From NCBI GenBank assembly GCA_035541455.1, contig DATKNH010000131.1, positions 1 to 64,000 on the forward strand: 64,000 nt of DNA. The letters are read 5' to 3'. The DNA is from Syntrophorhabdales bacterium. Lineage in GTDB: Bacteria; Desulfobacterota; Syntrophorhabdia; Syntrophorhabdales; WCHB1-27. Shown here piece by piece: positions 42,870-52,262 of the stretch. A model generated the notes under the pieces. The model ran no database searches. It was not told the origin of the DNA and worked only from the letters and a program-made list of their open reading frames with translations. A program made the translations under genes and the position numbers. Position 1 is the first letter of the stretch, and every line of letters begins with the position of its first letter.

Positions 42870-43546
42870 GATCGCCGCTTTATCTCTTTCAGCAAGGCTT
42901 CGGCAGCGTGCCGTTCTGCTTCTCTCTTGCTTTTGCCGATGCCCCTGGCTTTGAGTGTCTTGCTCACGTAGACGTAAATGCTGAAGCCATCCTGCATTTT
43001 TCTCGTGAGGCGGTACCGCGGGAGCACGCCCCATCGTTTTTGAGAGTATTCCTGGAGTTCATTTTTGGGATTCTTGGTCTGAAGTTTTTCCTCGTCAAAG
43101 TATTGATGAAAGAGCTGTCGTATGATGCGTGTCGCAACGCGGAAACCGCCGTCCATGTACACAGCGCCGATGAGCGCCTCGACCATGTTGGAAAGAACCT
43201 TTGAATCTTTCGGCACGCGGGACTTCCCATTGCCGAAGGCCATGTGGTTTTCCAGTTCGAGGTCACGCGCAATCTCCGTCAGGGCGTCTCTCTTGACGAG
43301 CACAGAGCGCGCATTGCTGAGAAAGCCCTCATTCCTGTCTCTATACTTTCTGTAGAGAAGGATGCTGATCACCGCGTTGAGAATGGCGTCCCCGAGGTAT
43401 TCCAGCTTTTCATTGTCGGATTTCGCGCGCTGCTCCTCCTCTTTCAGTGAAGAGGTATGCGTTATCGCATGGTCGAGAAGGGACCTGTTCTTGAATGTGT
43501 ATTTGATCGTTTCTTCCAGCGGTGAAGGAAAATGTTTTTTGTGCAC
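42866..43546 (-). CDS. rnc: Ribonuclease III
   Basis: 226 residues. The catalytic domain shows NEKLEYLGDAILNAVIS near 43-59 with the metal-binding Glu and Asp, and DMVEALIGAVYMDGG-like SNMVEALIGAVYMDGG near 116. The double-stranded RNA-binding domain occupies about 158-225 (PKNELQEYSQKRWG, GKSKREAERHAAEALLKEI). It processes rRNA precursors and double-stranded RNA. The following radical SAM gene starts inside its stop codon, so the two are translationally coupled. Confidence 0.95.
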   Translation of the reverse strand: MHKKHFPSPLEETIKYTFKNRSLLDHAITHTSSLKEEEQRAKSDNEKLEYLGDAILNAVISILLYRKYRDRNEGFLSNARSVLVKRDALTEIARDLELENHMAFGNGKSRVPKDSKVLSNMVEALIGAVYMDGGFRVATRIIRQLFHQYFDEEKLQTKNPKNELQEYSQKRWGVLPRYRLTRKMQDGFSIYVYVSKTLKARGIGKSKREAERHAAEALLKEIKRRS

Positions 43547-43601
43547 TGGTCACCACTCATCGGCCACTGACTTGTCAACCAACGGTCGATATCATTTCAT
43601 G

Positions 43602-45182
43602 TTATTTCATCTTGAAAGCTTCTTCTGAGCCTCCGTACAGCTTTCTCAGCTTGGGCTTCTCAATTTTACCCGTGGGATTACGGGGAACTTCGCCGAAGAC
43701 AATCTTTCTTGGCCGTTTGTACTTCGGCAAGCCTTCGGAGAATTTGATCACTTCCTCCTCGGTAAGACTCTTTCCGGGAACTACGTCTATGATCACCACG
43801 ACGATTTCTCCCAGACGCTCGTCCGGCAGGCCTATTGCCGCCACATCCTTGACTGCGGGGTGTGCGTGCAGGAAATCCTCCACTTCAACAGGGAAGACAT
43901 TTTCGCCTCCTGTTATAATCACGTCCTTCTTCCGATCGACGATCCAGATGAAGCCTTCGTCGTCCATGCGGACCATGTCACCGGTGTACAGCCACCCGTC
44001 TCTCAAGGTTCTTGCCGTGGCCTCCGGATTTTTGTAGTATTCCCTCATTACGCCGTCTCCGCGCACGATGAGTTCTCCCGGCTCACCCTTCGACACATCA
44101 CGCCCGTTTTCATCAACGATGCGAGCCTCCCAGTTGAATCCGGGCACGCCGATCGCCCCGACTTTATGCGTATTCTCGATTCCAAGATGTACACAGCCGG
44201 GACCTGTCGATTCACTCAGGCCGTAGTCCGTGTCGTACTGCATGGCAGGAAAATACTTTTTCCAGTGCATGATCAGGCTCGGCGGTACAGGCTGCGCCCC
44301 GATGTGCATCAAACGCCACTGGTCAAGCTTGTAATTCTCCTTCTTGAGCTCGCCGCTGTCCAGCTTAAGAAGTATATCCTGCGCCCACGGAACCAGGAGC
44401 CAGACTATTGTGCCGCCCTCCTCATTGACCGCTTCCAGAACCCATTCAGGCGATACACCTTTGAGAATGACCGCTTTGCTGCCCACGATGAAACTCCCGA
44501 ACCAGTGCATTTTTGCGCCTGTATGATACAGCGGCGGGATAAGAATAAAGTTGTCTTCGCGCTTCTGGTAATGGTGGGCATTTTCAGTGATACAGGCGCA
44601 GACCATGTTCTTGTGGGTCAGAAGTATCGGCTTCGGCTGTCCCGTGGTGCCGGATGTAAAATAGAGACCGCAGGGATCGTCAAAACCGATCTCGATGTCA
44701 AGCGGTGTGCTGGATGCACTATTGATAAGGGTCGTGAACGACTCGGCGAACTGCGGGATTTTTTCGCCCAGGCAGATATAATCCTTTGCGGGAAGTTCTT
44801 TGCGGACTTCTTCTATTTTCGATGTGAAATCCTGATCGAACACCAGGAGCTTCGGCTCTGCGACATCGCAGCAGTACTTGAGATCGGCTCCTGTAAAGCG
44901 GAAGTTGAGGGGCACCACCCACGCTCCGGTCCGCACAATGCCAAAGTAAGCAATCAGCCAGTTGATTGAATTGTTCATCCAATGAACGACCTTGTCGCCT
45001 TTTCGAATGCCCTTCTTCGCGAGCACATTCGCGAAGCGATTTGCGCCCTCGTCAAACTCCCTCCAGGTAATCTGAAACCTCTTCTTTTCGGCGGGAATGC
45101 GTTCGACCAGCGCCACGTCATTTGGATACATTCGAGCGTTTCGTGCCAGTATTTCGCCTATATGAATGTATACATTACCCAT
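43602..45182 (-). CDS. AMP-dependent acyl-CoA synthetase (ligase), first of a divergent pair
   Basis: 526 residues from ATG 45182, with GGAGGGG upstream; an in-frame upstream start adds 19 residues. The ATP-binding P-loop LYFTSGTTGQPKPILLTHKN is near 170, the adenylate motif YGLSESTG near 316, the WLYTGDMVRMDDEGFIWIVDRKKDVIITGGENVFP block near 390-424 and the catalytic Lys in PRNPTGKIEKPKL near 505. It activates a carboxylic acid, probably aromatic or medium-chain, to its CoA thioester. The paralogue at 45306 is divergent, and both share an AT-rich control region. Confidence 0.9.
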   Translation of the reverse strand: MGNVYIHIGEILARNARMYPNDVALVERIPAEKKRFQITWREFDEGANRFANVLAKKGIRKGDKVVHWMNNSINWLIAYFGIVRTGAWVVPLNFRFTGADLKYCCDVAEPKLLVFDQDFTSKIEEVRKELPAKDYICLGEKIPQFAESFTTLINSASSTPLDIEIGFDDPCGLYFTSGTTGQPKPILLTHKNMVCACITENAHHYQKREDNFILIPPLYHTGAKMHWFGSFIVGSKAVILKGVSPEWVLEAVNEEGGTIVWLLVPWAQDILLKLDSGELKKENYKLDQWRLMHIGAQPVPPSLIMHWKKYFPAMQYDTDYGLSESTGPGCVHLGIENTHKVGAIGVPGFNWEARIVDENGRDVSKGEPGELIVRGDGVMREYYKNPEATARTLRDGWLYTGDMVRMDDEGFIWIVDRKKDVIITGGENVFPVEVEDFLHAHPAVKDVAAIGLPDERLGEIVVVIIDVVPGKSLTEEEVIKFSEGLPKYKRPRKIVFGEVPRNPTGKIEKPKLRKLYGGSEEAFKMK

Positions 45183-45218
45183 CGTGCCCCTCCGGTTTTG
45201 TGAAAAAAATTTTTTACG

Positions 45219-45247
45219 TTGACAAAGCCATATTTTCAATCTATCAT
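45219..45247 (+). promoter_or_regulatory. Promoter of the rightward acyl-CoA synthetase
   Basis: TTGACA (45219-45224), 17 bp, TATCAT (45242-45247); leader about 50 nt. The surrounding 120 bp is AT-rich and also serves the divergent gene, for which only weaker boxes such as TTGAAA...TAAAAA can be seen. Confidence 0.65.
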
Positions 45248-45305
45248 GGGTTAAATTTTGCAGTCAATATATTAAAAAAAATAAACAGTTACAGGGAGGG
45301 GGCGT

Positions 45306-46901
45306 ATGAATTTTGCACGGTTTTGCTGGCTGAATGCAAGTAAGTTTCCTAACCGCGAGTTTCTCATCGAGAGTTACCCTTCAAAGAAGGCCAGGAGGGC
45401 TCTCACCTGGAAGGATCTCAATGATCAGACGAACAAAGTGGCAAATTATCTCATCAAGGACTGCGGGATCAAGAAGGGGGACGTCGTCCAGCACCTGATG
45501 CTCAACAGCCTCGAATGGTACGTCACCTATATGGCGGTTCTGAAAGCGGGTGCCGTCATCAGCCCGCTCAATTTCCGTTTTGCGTCGAGCGACATTAAGT
45601 ATGCGTGCGACGTAACAAAGAGCAAGGTCTTCATTCTGGGCGACGGGTTTGTTTCGCGCGTAGAGCCCATTATGAAAGAGATGAGCTATGTGAAGCAATA
45701 CATATGCGTCGGTGAGAATGTGCCGGCAAGCATGGCCTCATATAAGCAGGTCCTGGAGAAAGGTGATACGGCTAATGTGCTGGTTGACACGAAAGATGAC
45801 GACATGGCTGAACTCATGTTCACATCAGGCACAACGGGCGCACCGAAGCCGGTGTGCCACACACATGAGACACTCTTCTACATCGGTATTGGTAACGCCC
45901 TGACGTACAACCTCGGGTATAACAGCGTGTACCTGGCTCCGCATCCTTTCTACCACAGCGGGACCCTTTTTCTCTCTTTCCCTTGCTTCATCGCCGCAGG
46001 GAAAATCCTGATGGCCATGGAGATACAACCGGAATTCTATCTGAGGAGTCTTGCGGATGAGAAGTGCACGGGCGGCTGGAACACCGTTCCCACGTGGTCG
46101 GACGTGCTGAATGCCATAAAATCGGGTGCGGTCAACCTCAAGGATTATGACCTGTCGGCTCTCAGGCACATAGAGATCGGTGCGCAGCCTGTTCCTTATG
46201 TGTTGCTCGAAGATTCGAAAAAGATCTTTCCGAATCTGCCCATTGCTAATATTTACGGTATCACCGAAGGCGGTGGTGGTGGTCTTACCAACTGCTATGA
46301 CGAAGACATCATGCGGAAACCCGGTTCAATAGGCAAAGCGACAGTCTTCATGGAAGCAAAAGTTGTGGACGGGGAAGGGAAGGAATGCAAGCCTAATGAA
46401 GTTGGCGAGCTCCTGATGAAGGGCCCGAGGCTCATGAAGGAATATGCGTATAATCCCGAGATGACTGCAAAGACGATCACTGATGGCTGGCTGCACACGG
46501 GTGATCTTGCGTACATAGACGAGGAGGGCTACATCTTCTTCGCAGACAGGGCAAAGGATCTCATCATCAGGGGCGGTGAGAATATATTCCCGGCGGAGAT
46601 TGAGGACTGCTTGAGAAAACACCCCAAGGTCCAGGACATTGCCGTGCTTGGTTATCCCCACCCGAGGCTTGTCGAGATAGTGATGGCGATTATCCAGACA
46701 AAGCCGGGCCAGGCCCTGACCGACCAGGAAGTGATCGACTTCGTCAAGGAGAAAGGTCTCGCCAAATACAAATGGCCTGAAAAGATGGTCTATTCGGATA
46801 TCCCCCGCAATCCGGCAGGGAAGATCGAGAAGCCCAAACTAAGGGACATCTACGTGAAGCCTGCGAAGGAGGCCATGGAAAAGGAGTTCAAGAAACAATA
46901 A
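45306..46901 (+). CDS. AMP-dependent acyl-CoA synthetase (ligase), second of a divergent pair
   Basis: 531 residues. P-loop ELMFTSGTTGAPKPVCHTHE near 173, adenylate motif NIYGITEGGGGG near 315, WLHTGDLAYIDEEGYIFFADRAKDLIIRGGENIFP near 397-431 and catalytic Lys in PRNPAGKIEKPKL near 504. CAGGGAGGGGG precedes the ATG. The enzyme and its divergent paralogue at 43602 are about as alike as distinct subfamilies, so they probably take different acids. Substrate class is not deduced; aromatic acids fit the UbiD and TAXI genes nearby. A strong hairpin follows the stop. Confidence 0.9.
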   Translation: MNFARFCWLNASKFPNREFLIESYPSKKARRALTWKDLNDQTNKVANYLIKDCGIKKGDVVQHLMLNSLEWYVTYMAVLKAGAVISPLNFRFASSDIKYACDVTKSKVFILGDGFVSRVEPIMKEMSYVKQYICVGENVPASMASYKQVLEKGDTANVLVDTKDDDMAELMFTSGTTGAPKPVCHTHETLFYIGIGNALTYNLGYNSVYLAPHPFYHSGTLFLSFPCFIAAGKILMAMEIQPEFYLRSLADEKCTGGWNTVPTWSDVLNAIKSGAVNLKDYDLSALRHIEIGAQPVPYVLLEDSKKIFPNLPIANIYGITEGGGGGLTNCYDEDIMRKPGSIGKATVFMEAKVVDGEGKECKPNEVGELLMKGPRLMKEYAYNPEMTAKTITDGWLHTGDLAYIDEEGYIFFADRAKDLIIRGGENIFPAEIEDCLRKHPKVQDIAVLGYPHPRLVEIVMAIIQTKPGQALTDQEVIDFVKEKGLAKYKWPEKMVYSDIPRNPAGKIEKPKLRDIYVKPAKEAMEKEFKKQ

Positions 46902-46940
46902 GTACGGTTGTGAGGCATGTGACATCTGCTCCGTTCTGAT

Positions 46941-46972
46941 GCAGCGCCCGTTCTTCCGGGGACGGGCGCTGC
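46941..46972 (+). terminator. Hairpin after the acyl-CoA synthetase
   Basis: GCAGCGCCCGT (46941-46951) pairs perfectly with ACGGGCGCTGC (46962-46972) over a 10-nt loop; the tail TGTTGCTC is only moderately T-rich. Confidence 0.6.
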
Positions 46973-47061
46973 TGTTGCTCAGCCTGACACCGGGTTCAGG
47001 TTGCTCGCGGAGCTGGCGCTTTAATGTCAGCGTGCATATGCTATGATAAACGGTGTCCTTG

Positions 47062-47463
47062 ATGCGATATAATCTGCTCCTCGCGAGCCTCGTCATTCCG
47101 CTTTTTGCTCCGGCGTGGCTGTGCGCCGGCCCGGTGCTGCTGTCCGATCAGTATTCGGCAAGCGAACTGCAGCCGACAAAATTCGTGGTGGTGCTCGATG
47201 GAATCTCCCGGGATGTGCTCCCGGAGCGGTTTCCGGATGGCACCTCGCGCCTCAGATGCGATCTTGGGGATATCGCGGACGGGGCGCACACTGTGAAGGT
47301 AAAGGCCGTAAACTCGGCTGTTAATCCGAGAGCCCCTTTGGAATCAGCCGATGTTATTTTGTCATTCAGGAAAGCTGGTTCTCTGGTAGAGCGTATGAAA
47401 GCTGAGTCGGAGAAGCTCCCGGCAACACGCACACCCAAAGGCTATCTTAAAGAAGACCATTAG
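47062..47463 (+). CDS. Small exported protein of unknown function
   Basis: 133 residues from ATG 47062; a GTG at 47053 is in frame but lies at the predicted transcript start, since an extended -10 (TGCTATGAT) ends at 47047. The N-terminus MRYNLLLASLVIPLFAPAWLCAG is a signal peptide. The mature part (about 60-90) has a beta-rich region (FVVVLDGISRDVL, DGAHTVKVKAVNSAV) like an immunoglobulin-type or fibronectin-like domain, then a charged tail. No homologue is recognised. It is a single gene convergent with the one at 47528. Confidence 0.6.
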   Translation: MRYNLLLASLVIPLFAPAWLCAGPVLLSDQYSASELQPTKFVVVLDGISRDVLPERFPDGTSRLRCDLGDIADGAHTVKVKAVNSAVNPRAPLESADVILSFRKAGSLVERMKAESEKLPATRTPKGYLKEDH

Positions 47464-47527
47464 AAAACAGCATACGGCTGACGCCCGCAGCCTACTGCAA
47501 AAGGGCAGGGGCTAATGGTCTACGACT

Positions 47528-48028
47528 TCATGAGAGCGATTTTAACTCCTCGGCAACCTCGTGAGCCCGCTCCTTCACATCACCCGATCTGTCCGTCATG
47601 CTGAGAATGGAGAGTTTTCGCTTGATATCTTCCTTTTCTCTCGCGGTGGCACTGGCAGCGACCTCCTTTAATTTATCAATCGTCATCAGCATAGTGTCGG
47701 GATCCTTTGTATCCAGGATAAGCAGGAGCGTTGAGACATCTTGCGGCAAACCATAGGCCTTGATGAATTTCTGGACGTGAGCGAGGAACGTGGATGAACC
47801 ATAGGATTTATGGATGGCGTTGTGAAGCTTTTGGTACTCCAGGGTACCCTTCTTTCCCTGGAAGAGCTTCTCAAGGGCTTGTTTATAACGACCCTGTTCA
47901 TACCGGTCCGCGCCCGGCCTTGCCCCGCCGCTGCGCTCTTTCTTCTCCTGTCTCACGTGCGAACTGCGGTCTCGCTTCTTGTCGATTTCCCGCCAACTGG
48001 GTCTCTCGTCGTCATCGTAATCGGACAT
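47528..48028 (-). CDS. Hydrophilic protein of unknown function
   Basis: 166 residues. A charged, low-complexity N-terminus (about 1-45, many Lys/Arg/Asp) is followed by an alpha-helical domain (LEKLFQGKKGTLEYQKLHNAIHKSY, VQKFIKAYGLPQDVSTLLLILDTKD, MLMTIDKLKEVAASA). There is no signal peptide, so it is cytoplasmic. The family is not recognised; the helical part may bind nucleic acid or protein. The upstream gap 48029-48212 holds only low-complexity GGATTTG-like sequence and a ribosome binding region. Confidence 0.6.
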   Translation of the reverse strand: MSDYDDDERPSWREIDKKRDRSSHVRQEKKERSGGARPGADRYEQGRYKQALEKLFQGKKGTLEYQKLHNAIHKSYGSSTFLAHVQKFIKAYGLPQDVSTLLLILDTKDPDTMLMTIDKLKEVAASATAREKEDIKRKLSILSMTDRSGDVKERAHEVAEELKSLS

Positions 48029-48212
48029 GATGTACCTCCACCACTAAAATCAAATCTCAAATTCTGAGCACCAAATTCCAAACGATTCTCAAAGTACCGC
48101 ACTGAAGTGATCCATGGGAGGTGTGCCGGGACTTGGGAGCATTTGCTTCGAGTTTTTGAAAATTGGGATTTGTTTCGGATTTAGACATTAGGATTTGGAT
48201 TTTGCCTCTGCA
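48029..48212. repeat. Low-complexity intergenic stretch
   Basis: Contains several GGATTTG/CAAATC words in short succession (48160-48205 and 48045-48075), typical of spacer sequence with decayed short repeats. No gene or clear promoter is seen. Confidence 0.35.
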
Positions 48213-49064
48213 TCAGCACTTTATCTTGAACTTACTGAACTGCATGTCCAGAAGATTGATCGTAAGCATTGCACCGGTCACTGATGTGCCGCGCCCCAAA
48301 AGGATCTTGCAGACCTCTGCGACCTGGAGGCTTGCGACAACCGCCGGGGTAAACGAGGGATTACCAAGATGCTTCTCAACACCTACTCCTTCAGCGCAGC
48401 GTCCGTAAATTGCCTGCAACGTGCTTTCTCCCGGCAACTGAGTGACGATCTGGCCGTACCATCCTGCAATTGAACCGTGGACCAGGGGGACGCCGAGGTC
48501 GGAACAGACCTCTGCCAATTCCAGCCGGGTGATTATGTTATCCAGGGCATCAACCGCGACGCTGACGCCACCAAGGAATGGCCTGCCATTCTCTCTGGAG
48601 AAACGGTCCCTCACGGCAAGGACCTCAACAGCGGGATTTATTTGCGCTACTCTGGCTGAAGCAGCTTCAACTTTTGGCTGCCCCAGTGCCGCGATCGACG
48701 ACATGAGTTGACGGTTGAGGTTGTGCTCCTCGAACACATCAGGATCAATGGCCCTCAACTGACCTACACCAATCCGGGCCAATTCCTCTACAATATAGCC
48801 GCCCAGTCCTCCGCACCCAATGATCGCCACCGTGCCGCGCAAAAGCTTCAGTTGATCTTCGATTGATAATGTCTTGCGGTTGCGTTGGTAACGAGTGGGC
48901 AACAGACCGGCTTCCAGTGCGACCTCCTCGACCTGACTCAGGCTCATACCGTACAGTTCCGCCGCAGTTCTTTGATCTGCCCACGACAACAAACCTTCCT
49001 TGCTTCTGCCCAGCAAGTGGTCGCGCAATTCTGTCTTTTTTTCATCAACTTCCATTCGCTGCAC
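48213..49064 (-). CDS. ThiF/MoeB/HesA-like E1-type adenylyltransferase
   Basis: 283 residues. A 75-residue N-terminal helical region precedes the nucleotide-binding motif VAIIGCGGLGGYIVEELARIGVG (about 79-101) and the ATP/Mg block IDPDVFEEHNLNRQLMSS near 106. The Arg in LNRQ and a later Asp (VDALDN near 172) fit the adenylation fold. The paired zinc-binding CxxC motifs of MoeB are absent. Such enzymes activate ubiquitin-like sulfur carriers for thiamine, molybdopterin or tungsten cofactors; no ThiS/MoaD partner is nearby. It follows spacer sequence and stands alone. Confidence 0.8.
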   Translation of the reverse strand: MQRMEVDEKKTELRDHLLGRSKEGLLSWADQRTAAELYGMSLSQVEEVALEAGLLPTRYQRNRKTLSIEDQLKLLRGTVAIIGCGGLGGYIVEELARIGVGQLRAIDPDVFEEHNLNRQLMSSIAALGQPKVEAASARVAQINPAVEVLAVRDRFSRENGRPFLGGVSVAVDALDNIITRLELAEVCSDLGVPLVHGSIAGWYGQIVTQLPGESTLQAIYGRCAEGVGVEKHLGNPSFTPAVVASLQVAEVCKILLGRGTSVTGAMLTINLLDMQFSKFKIKC

Positions 49065-49237
49065 ACGAATCCTTGTTTACAGGGCATTACCCTGCATAAG
49101 CTCTACCATCTTAACCCATCCTTAACCCATTATAAGCGATGGCATGTGAGTAAGCAACAATTGAGGTGATGTGCGTGCAAAAAAGCTGGCAGATGCAGTA
49201 AGGGCTTTGAAAATCACGCAAGGGTATCGGAAATTGT

Positions 49238-49267
49238 TTGACACATTCTGTCTGCCTGTGCTAGTTT
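49238..49267 (+). promoter_or_regulatory. Promoter of the OFA-type transporter
   Basis: TTGACA (49238-49243), 18 bp, TAGTTT (49262-49267) preceded by TGC. The -35 is perfect and the -10 weak but extended. Confidence 0.45.
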
Positions 49268-49314
49268 TGTGAATTAAGTCACAAGTAAAAAAATGGGGAC
49301 AGGAGACGCGGCAG

Positions 49315-50607
49315 ATGACTGAACAACAGGAATCGAAAGGCTGGACCGTCACATTTTGTGGAATGGGTGTCAACCTTGCACTCGGTATCCTCTATGCGTG
49401 GAGTGTCATTAAGGGCGGCATTCCTGACTCGTGGGGCTGGAGCAATGCGGACAAGGCTCTCCCATACTCCGTCGCGTGTCTGATCTTTGCACTGGCCATG
49501 GTGCCTGCCGGCAGGCTGCAGGATAAAATCGGCCCGCGCTGGGTCTCGACTATCGGCGGCATTCTGGTCGGTGTCGGTTTTATTATTGCGGCTCTTGCAG
49601 GTTCCTCGCTTGCCGGTTTTGTCGCAGGGTTTGGTGTCTTGGCGGGCACCGGGATAGGTTTCGGGTATGCGTCGGCGACGCCTCCGGCAGTGAAATGGTT
49701 TCCTCCCCAAAAGACAGGACTCATCGCAGGACTCGTAGTTGCGGGTTTTGGGCTTGCGTCAGTCTACATAGCACCTCTTGCTACGCAACTGCTGAGTTCG
49801 TTCGGGACTGTTATAACAAAAACTGATCCCGCCGGCGCTGTCAAACAGGTTGTTGAAAAGGGAGTCTCCAGCACCATGCTGGTGTTTGGTATTGCATTTC
49901 TTGTCATAGTGGTGATCCTGTCGCAGTGGTTGAAGGATCCCCCTAAAGGATACGTGCCGGCCGGTACCCCGGCAAAAGGAAGCGCCGCAGCTAAAGCTTC
50001 AGTAGATCGGGGTTGGAAAGAGATGCTCTCCACAGGACAATTCTACATTCTCTGGCTTATCTACTTTGCCGGTGCTTCTGCCGGACTGACTTTCATCAGC
50101 GTCGCGCAGGATCTCGGGAAAAAGTCTCTCGGAGAACTCGCCTTCGTGGCTGTAGCAGTCCTGGCGGTCGGAAATGCGAGTGGCCGTATTGTCGCGGGTA
50201 TCATTTCCGACAAGATGGGCCGCCAGTGGACGATGTTCGGATTTCTTATCCTGCAGGCCATAGTACTCTTCGTGCTCTATTTGCTGAAAGGCGGTGCGGA
50301 GTGGCCTATTGTGCTGCTCATCGTGCTGCTTATCGGGGCCAACTACGGGTCAAACCTGTCGCTCTTTCCTTCTGCAACCAAAGATTATTTCGGGCTCAAG
50401 AACTTCGGCGTGAATTACGGCTTCGTCTTCACCGCTTGGGGTATTGCAGGCCTCATCATGCCGTGGGTGAACGGTCGTATTAAGGACGCCACAGGCTCTG
50501 ATACTCTGACGTTCTTCATAATCATCGCGGTTCTCATAATAGCCGCGCTGCTGACCTTTGTGAGCAGATCTATAGCAGCAAGAGACGCAGCTTTGGCAAA
50601 GGCGTAA
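49315..50607 (+). CDS. Oxalate/formate antiporter-family MFS transporter
   Basis: 430 residues with 12 predicted membrane segments. The N-terminal part CGMGVNLALGILYAWSV and the block FGYASATPPAVKWFPPQKTGLIAGLVVAGFG (about 115-145) are typical of the OFA family. The second half carries ISDKMGRQWTMF, the MFS loop motif. Members exchange carboxylates such as oxalate/formate or take up monocarboxylates by ion coupling. It adds to the many acid transporters of this window; substrate unknown. A clear Rho-independent terminator follows. Confidence 0.85.
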   Translation: MTEQQESKGWTVTFCGMGVNLALGILYAWSVIKGGIPDSWGWSNADKALPYSVACLIFALAMVPAGRLQDKIGPRWVSTIGGILVGVGFIIAALAGSSLAGFVAGFGVLAGTGIGFGYASATPPAVKWFPPQKTGLIAGLVVAGFGLASVYIAPLATQLLSSFGTVITKTDPAGAVKQVVEKGVSSTMLVFGIAFLVIVVILSQWLKDPPKGYVPAGTPAKGSAAAKASVDRGWKEMLSTGQFYILWLIYFAGASAGLTFISVAQDLGKKSLGELAFVAVAVLAVGNASGRIVAGIISDKMGRQWTMFGFLILQAIVLFVLYLLKGGAEWPIVLLIVLLIGANYGSNLSLFPSATKDYFGLKNFGVNYGFVFTAWGIAGLIMPWVNGRIKDATGSDTLTFFIIIAVLIIAALLTFVSRSIAARDAALAKA

Positions 50608-50625
50608 GACGATTTCCTTTCATAG

Positions 50626-50661
50626 AGGGCCGGCGATGGGTTTCCTGGGCCGGCCCTTTTT
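50626..50661 (+). terminator. Strong Rho-independent terminator
   Basis: AGGGCCGGC (50626-50634) pairs with GCCGGCCCT (50649-50657), then TTTTT follows, ending transcription of the OFA-type transporter. Confidence 0.85.
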
Positions 50662-50764
50662 GTAAGCAGGTGACCCGAAGGTTGATCCTATACTGCCTTT
50701 CCGCTTGCAAGCCGTTGAGAAGTAGAATGCGATGGTGAGGCTTGTAACTCTTGGTCGGGAGGAA

Positions 50765-51595
50765 ATGATGCTGCACATCCCGGGAAAAAAGAGATTTCCG
50801 CTCGTTGCTGTCTGCGCCATCCTGGCAGTCTTCGGTATTCTCGTTTCCTGTGAGACTGTGCCTTTGACTGGACGACAATCGCTCCACCTGGTCTCTGACA
50901 CGGAATTGGTCACGCTGAGTTTGCAGCAGTATCAGGACGTGCTGCACAAATCCAAACTTTCCCAGGACCAGCAGAAAGTTCAAATGGTAAGGAACGTAGG
51001 TTCCAGGATAGCGTGGGCGACCGGGGACCTGTTGAAACAACGCGGAATGGGAGCAGAGGTGAGTACCTACAAGTGGGAGTTCAACCTCATTGAGGATGAC
51101 AAGACCGTTAATGCTTGGTGCATGCCGGGCGGGAAAGTAGCTGTTTACACCGGTCTTCTCCCGGTCGCGCGCGATGAGACAGGGCTTGCTGTCGTCATGG
51201 GACATGAGATAGCTCATGCTGTGGCCAAGCATGGCAACGAACGGGTCAGCGAAGGTCTTATTCAGCAGATGGGAGGCGCTGCGCTCTCGGTCGCTCTTTC
51301 AACCCAAGCTGCTGCCACCAAGGATCTTTTTCTCCAGGCGTACAACGCGGGCACGAACGTGGCGTTCATGCTTCCCTACAGCAGGCTCCAGGAGTCGGAA
51401 GCAGACCACATCGGCCTTATCCTGATGGCAAAGGCCGGTTACGATCCCAGGCAGGCGGTGCCTTTCTGGAAGAGAATGGCTGCGTCCGGCGGCAGCCGGC
51501 CTTCGGAATTCTTGTCAACACATCCTGCACCGGAGACCAGGATCAAACAGATCGAAGCTCTGATGCCTGAAGCAATGAGTTACTACAAGCGATGA
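50765..51595 (+). CDS. M48-family metalloprotease lipoprotein
   Basis: 276 residues from ATG 50765 (GGGAGGAA upstream). A signal sequence ends in the lipobox LVSC (Cys near residue 29), so the protein is probably anchored in the outer membrane or the periplasmic face. The zinc site HEIAHAVAKH near 146-155 and the third ligand ESEADHIGL near 213 are complete, and SRPSEFLSTHPAPETRI near 245 is the family C-terminal block. Relatives such as LoiP and BepA degrade misfolded envelope proteins. It is convergent with the CPBP gene. Confidence 0.9.
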   Translation: MMLHIPGKKRFPLVAVCAILAVFGILVSCETVPLTGRQSLHLVSDTELVTLSLQQYQDVLHKSKLSQDQQKVQMVRNVGSRIAWATGDLLKQRGMGAEVSTYKWEFNLIEDDKTVNAWCMPGGKVAVYTGLLPVARDETGLAVVMGHEIAHAVAKHGNERVSEGLIQQMGGAALSVALSTQAAATKDLFLQAYNAGTNVAFMLPYSRLQESEADHIGLILMAKAGYDPRQAVPFWKRMAASGGSRPSEFLSTHPAPETRIKQIEALMPEAMSYYKR

Positions 51596-51644
51596 CAGCC
51601 GATAGATGAAGGAGCAAAATATTTTTTCTCTTGTCGAGTTGGGA

Positions 51645-52262
51645 TCAGTTGAAGGGGAAGAGGACGAACGTCATCAAGTCCCACAGGGCGTGAGAGAGCA
51701 TAACAGGCACAAGGCTTCCCTCGCGCAGATAAAGAAGTCCCCAGAACAGGCCGCAGACAGCTGCAGCTACGAACAGCATAAAATTGAACGCGAATATGTG
51801 GATGAGCGCATAGACGGCTGAAGTGATAAGCAGGCCTGTCGTTCGGCCCAGACGGCGGCTCAAGGTCTTTTGAACAAACCCCCTCCAGTAAATCTCTTCC
51901 GCAGGTCCCATAATGAAAAAGAGCAGTAACCCTATAGCAGCAGGGTTGAGTTCAGCTTTGGTCACATAAACGTTGCCGATCTCCCGTGATGCAAATGGGA
52001 ACAGGGCTGTGGATATCTCCCGCCCCAACCAAAAAATCGCATAGAGAAGGACCGCTGACAAGATACCTACAACGACAAATCGCACTCTGACATGGAAGAG
52101 TTTCTCTTCCCTTTTGAGCAGAGACTTGAGAGCAAGGAGGGCGAGCAGGAGAGCCGAGCAGGAGAGTTTGAGCCAGAAATTACCACGATGGACGGCAAAA
52201 GTGAGAAACCAGAGCAGGAAGGCGGCGGGGATTGTGACCAGCACCCTTTGAAGGGGTGTCAC
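51645..52262 (-). CDS. CPBP (Abi) family intramembrane metalloprotease
   Basis: 205 residues with about six membrane segments. The family motifs are EEIYWRGFVQ near 120-129 (the Glu pair), HIFAFNFMLF near 152 and HALWDL near 190, giving the Glu and His expected for a Rce1-like protease. Bacterial members process or maturate proteins, such as prenylated or bacteriocin-related ones. It is coupled to the prenyltransferase upstream by a 4-bp overlap, as is common for the CPBP/UbiA pair, so a link to isoprenoid quinone metabolism is possible. Confidence 0.85.
   Translation of the reverse strand: MTPLQRVLVTIPAAFLLWFLTFAVHRGNFWLKLSCSALLLALLALKSLLKREEKLFHVRVRFVVVGILSAVLLYAIFWLGREISTALFPFASREIGNVYVTKAELNPAAIGLLLFFIMGPAEEIYWRGFVQKTLSRRLGRTTGLLITSAVYALIHIFAFNFMLFVAAAVCGLFWGLLYLREGSLVPVMLSHALWDLMTFVLFPFN

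Noticed and set aside
43860-44969. 369-residue frame antisense to an acyl-CoA synthetase
   Set aside because: The synthetase motifs on the minus strand are complete; the plus frame has no supported features.
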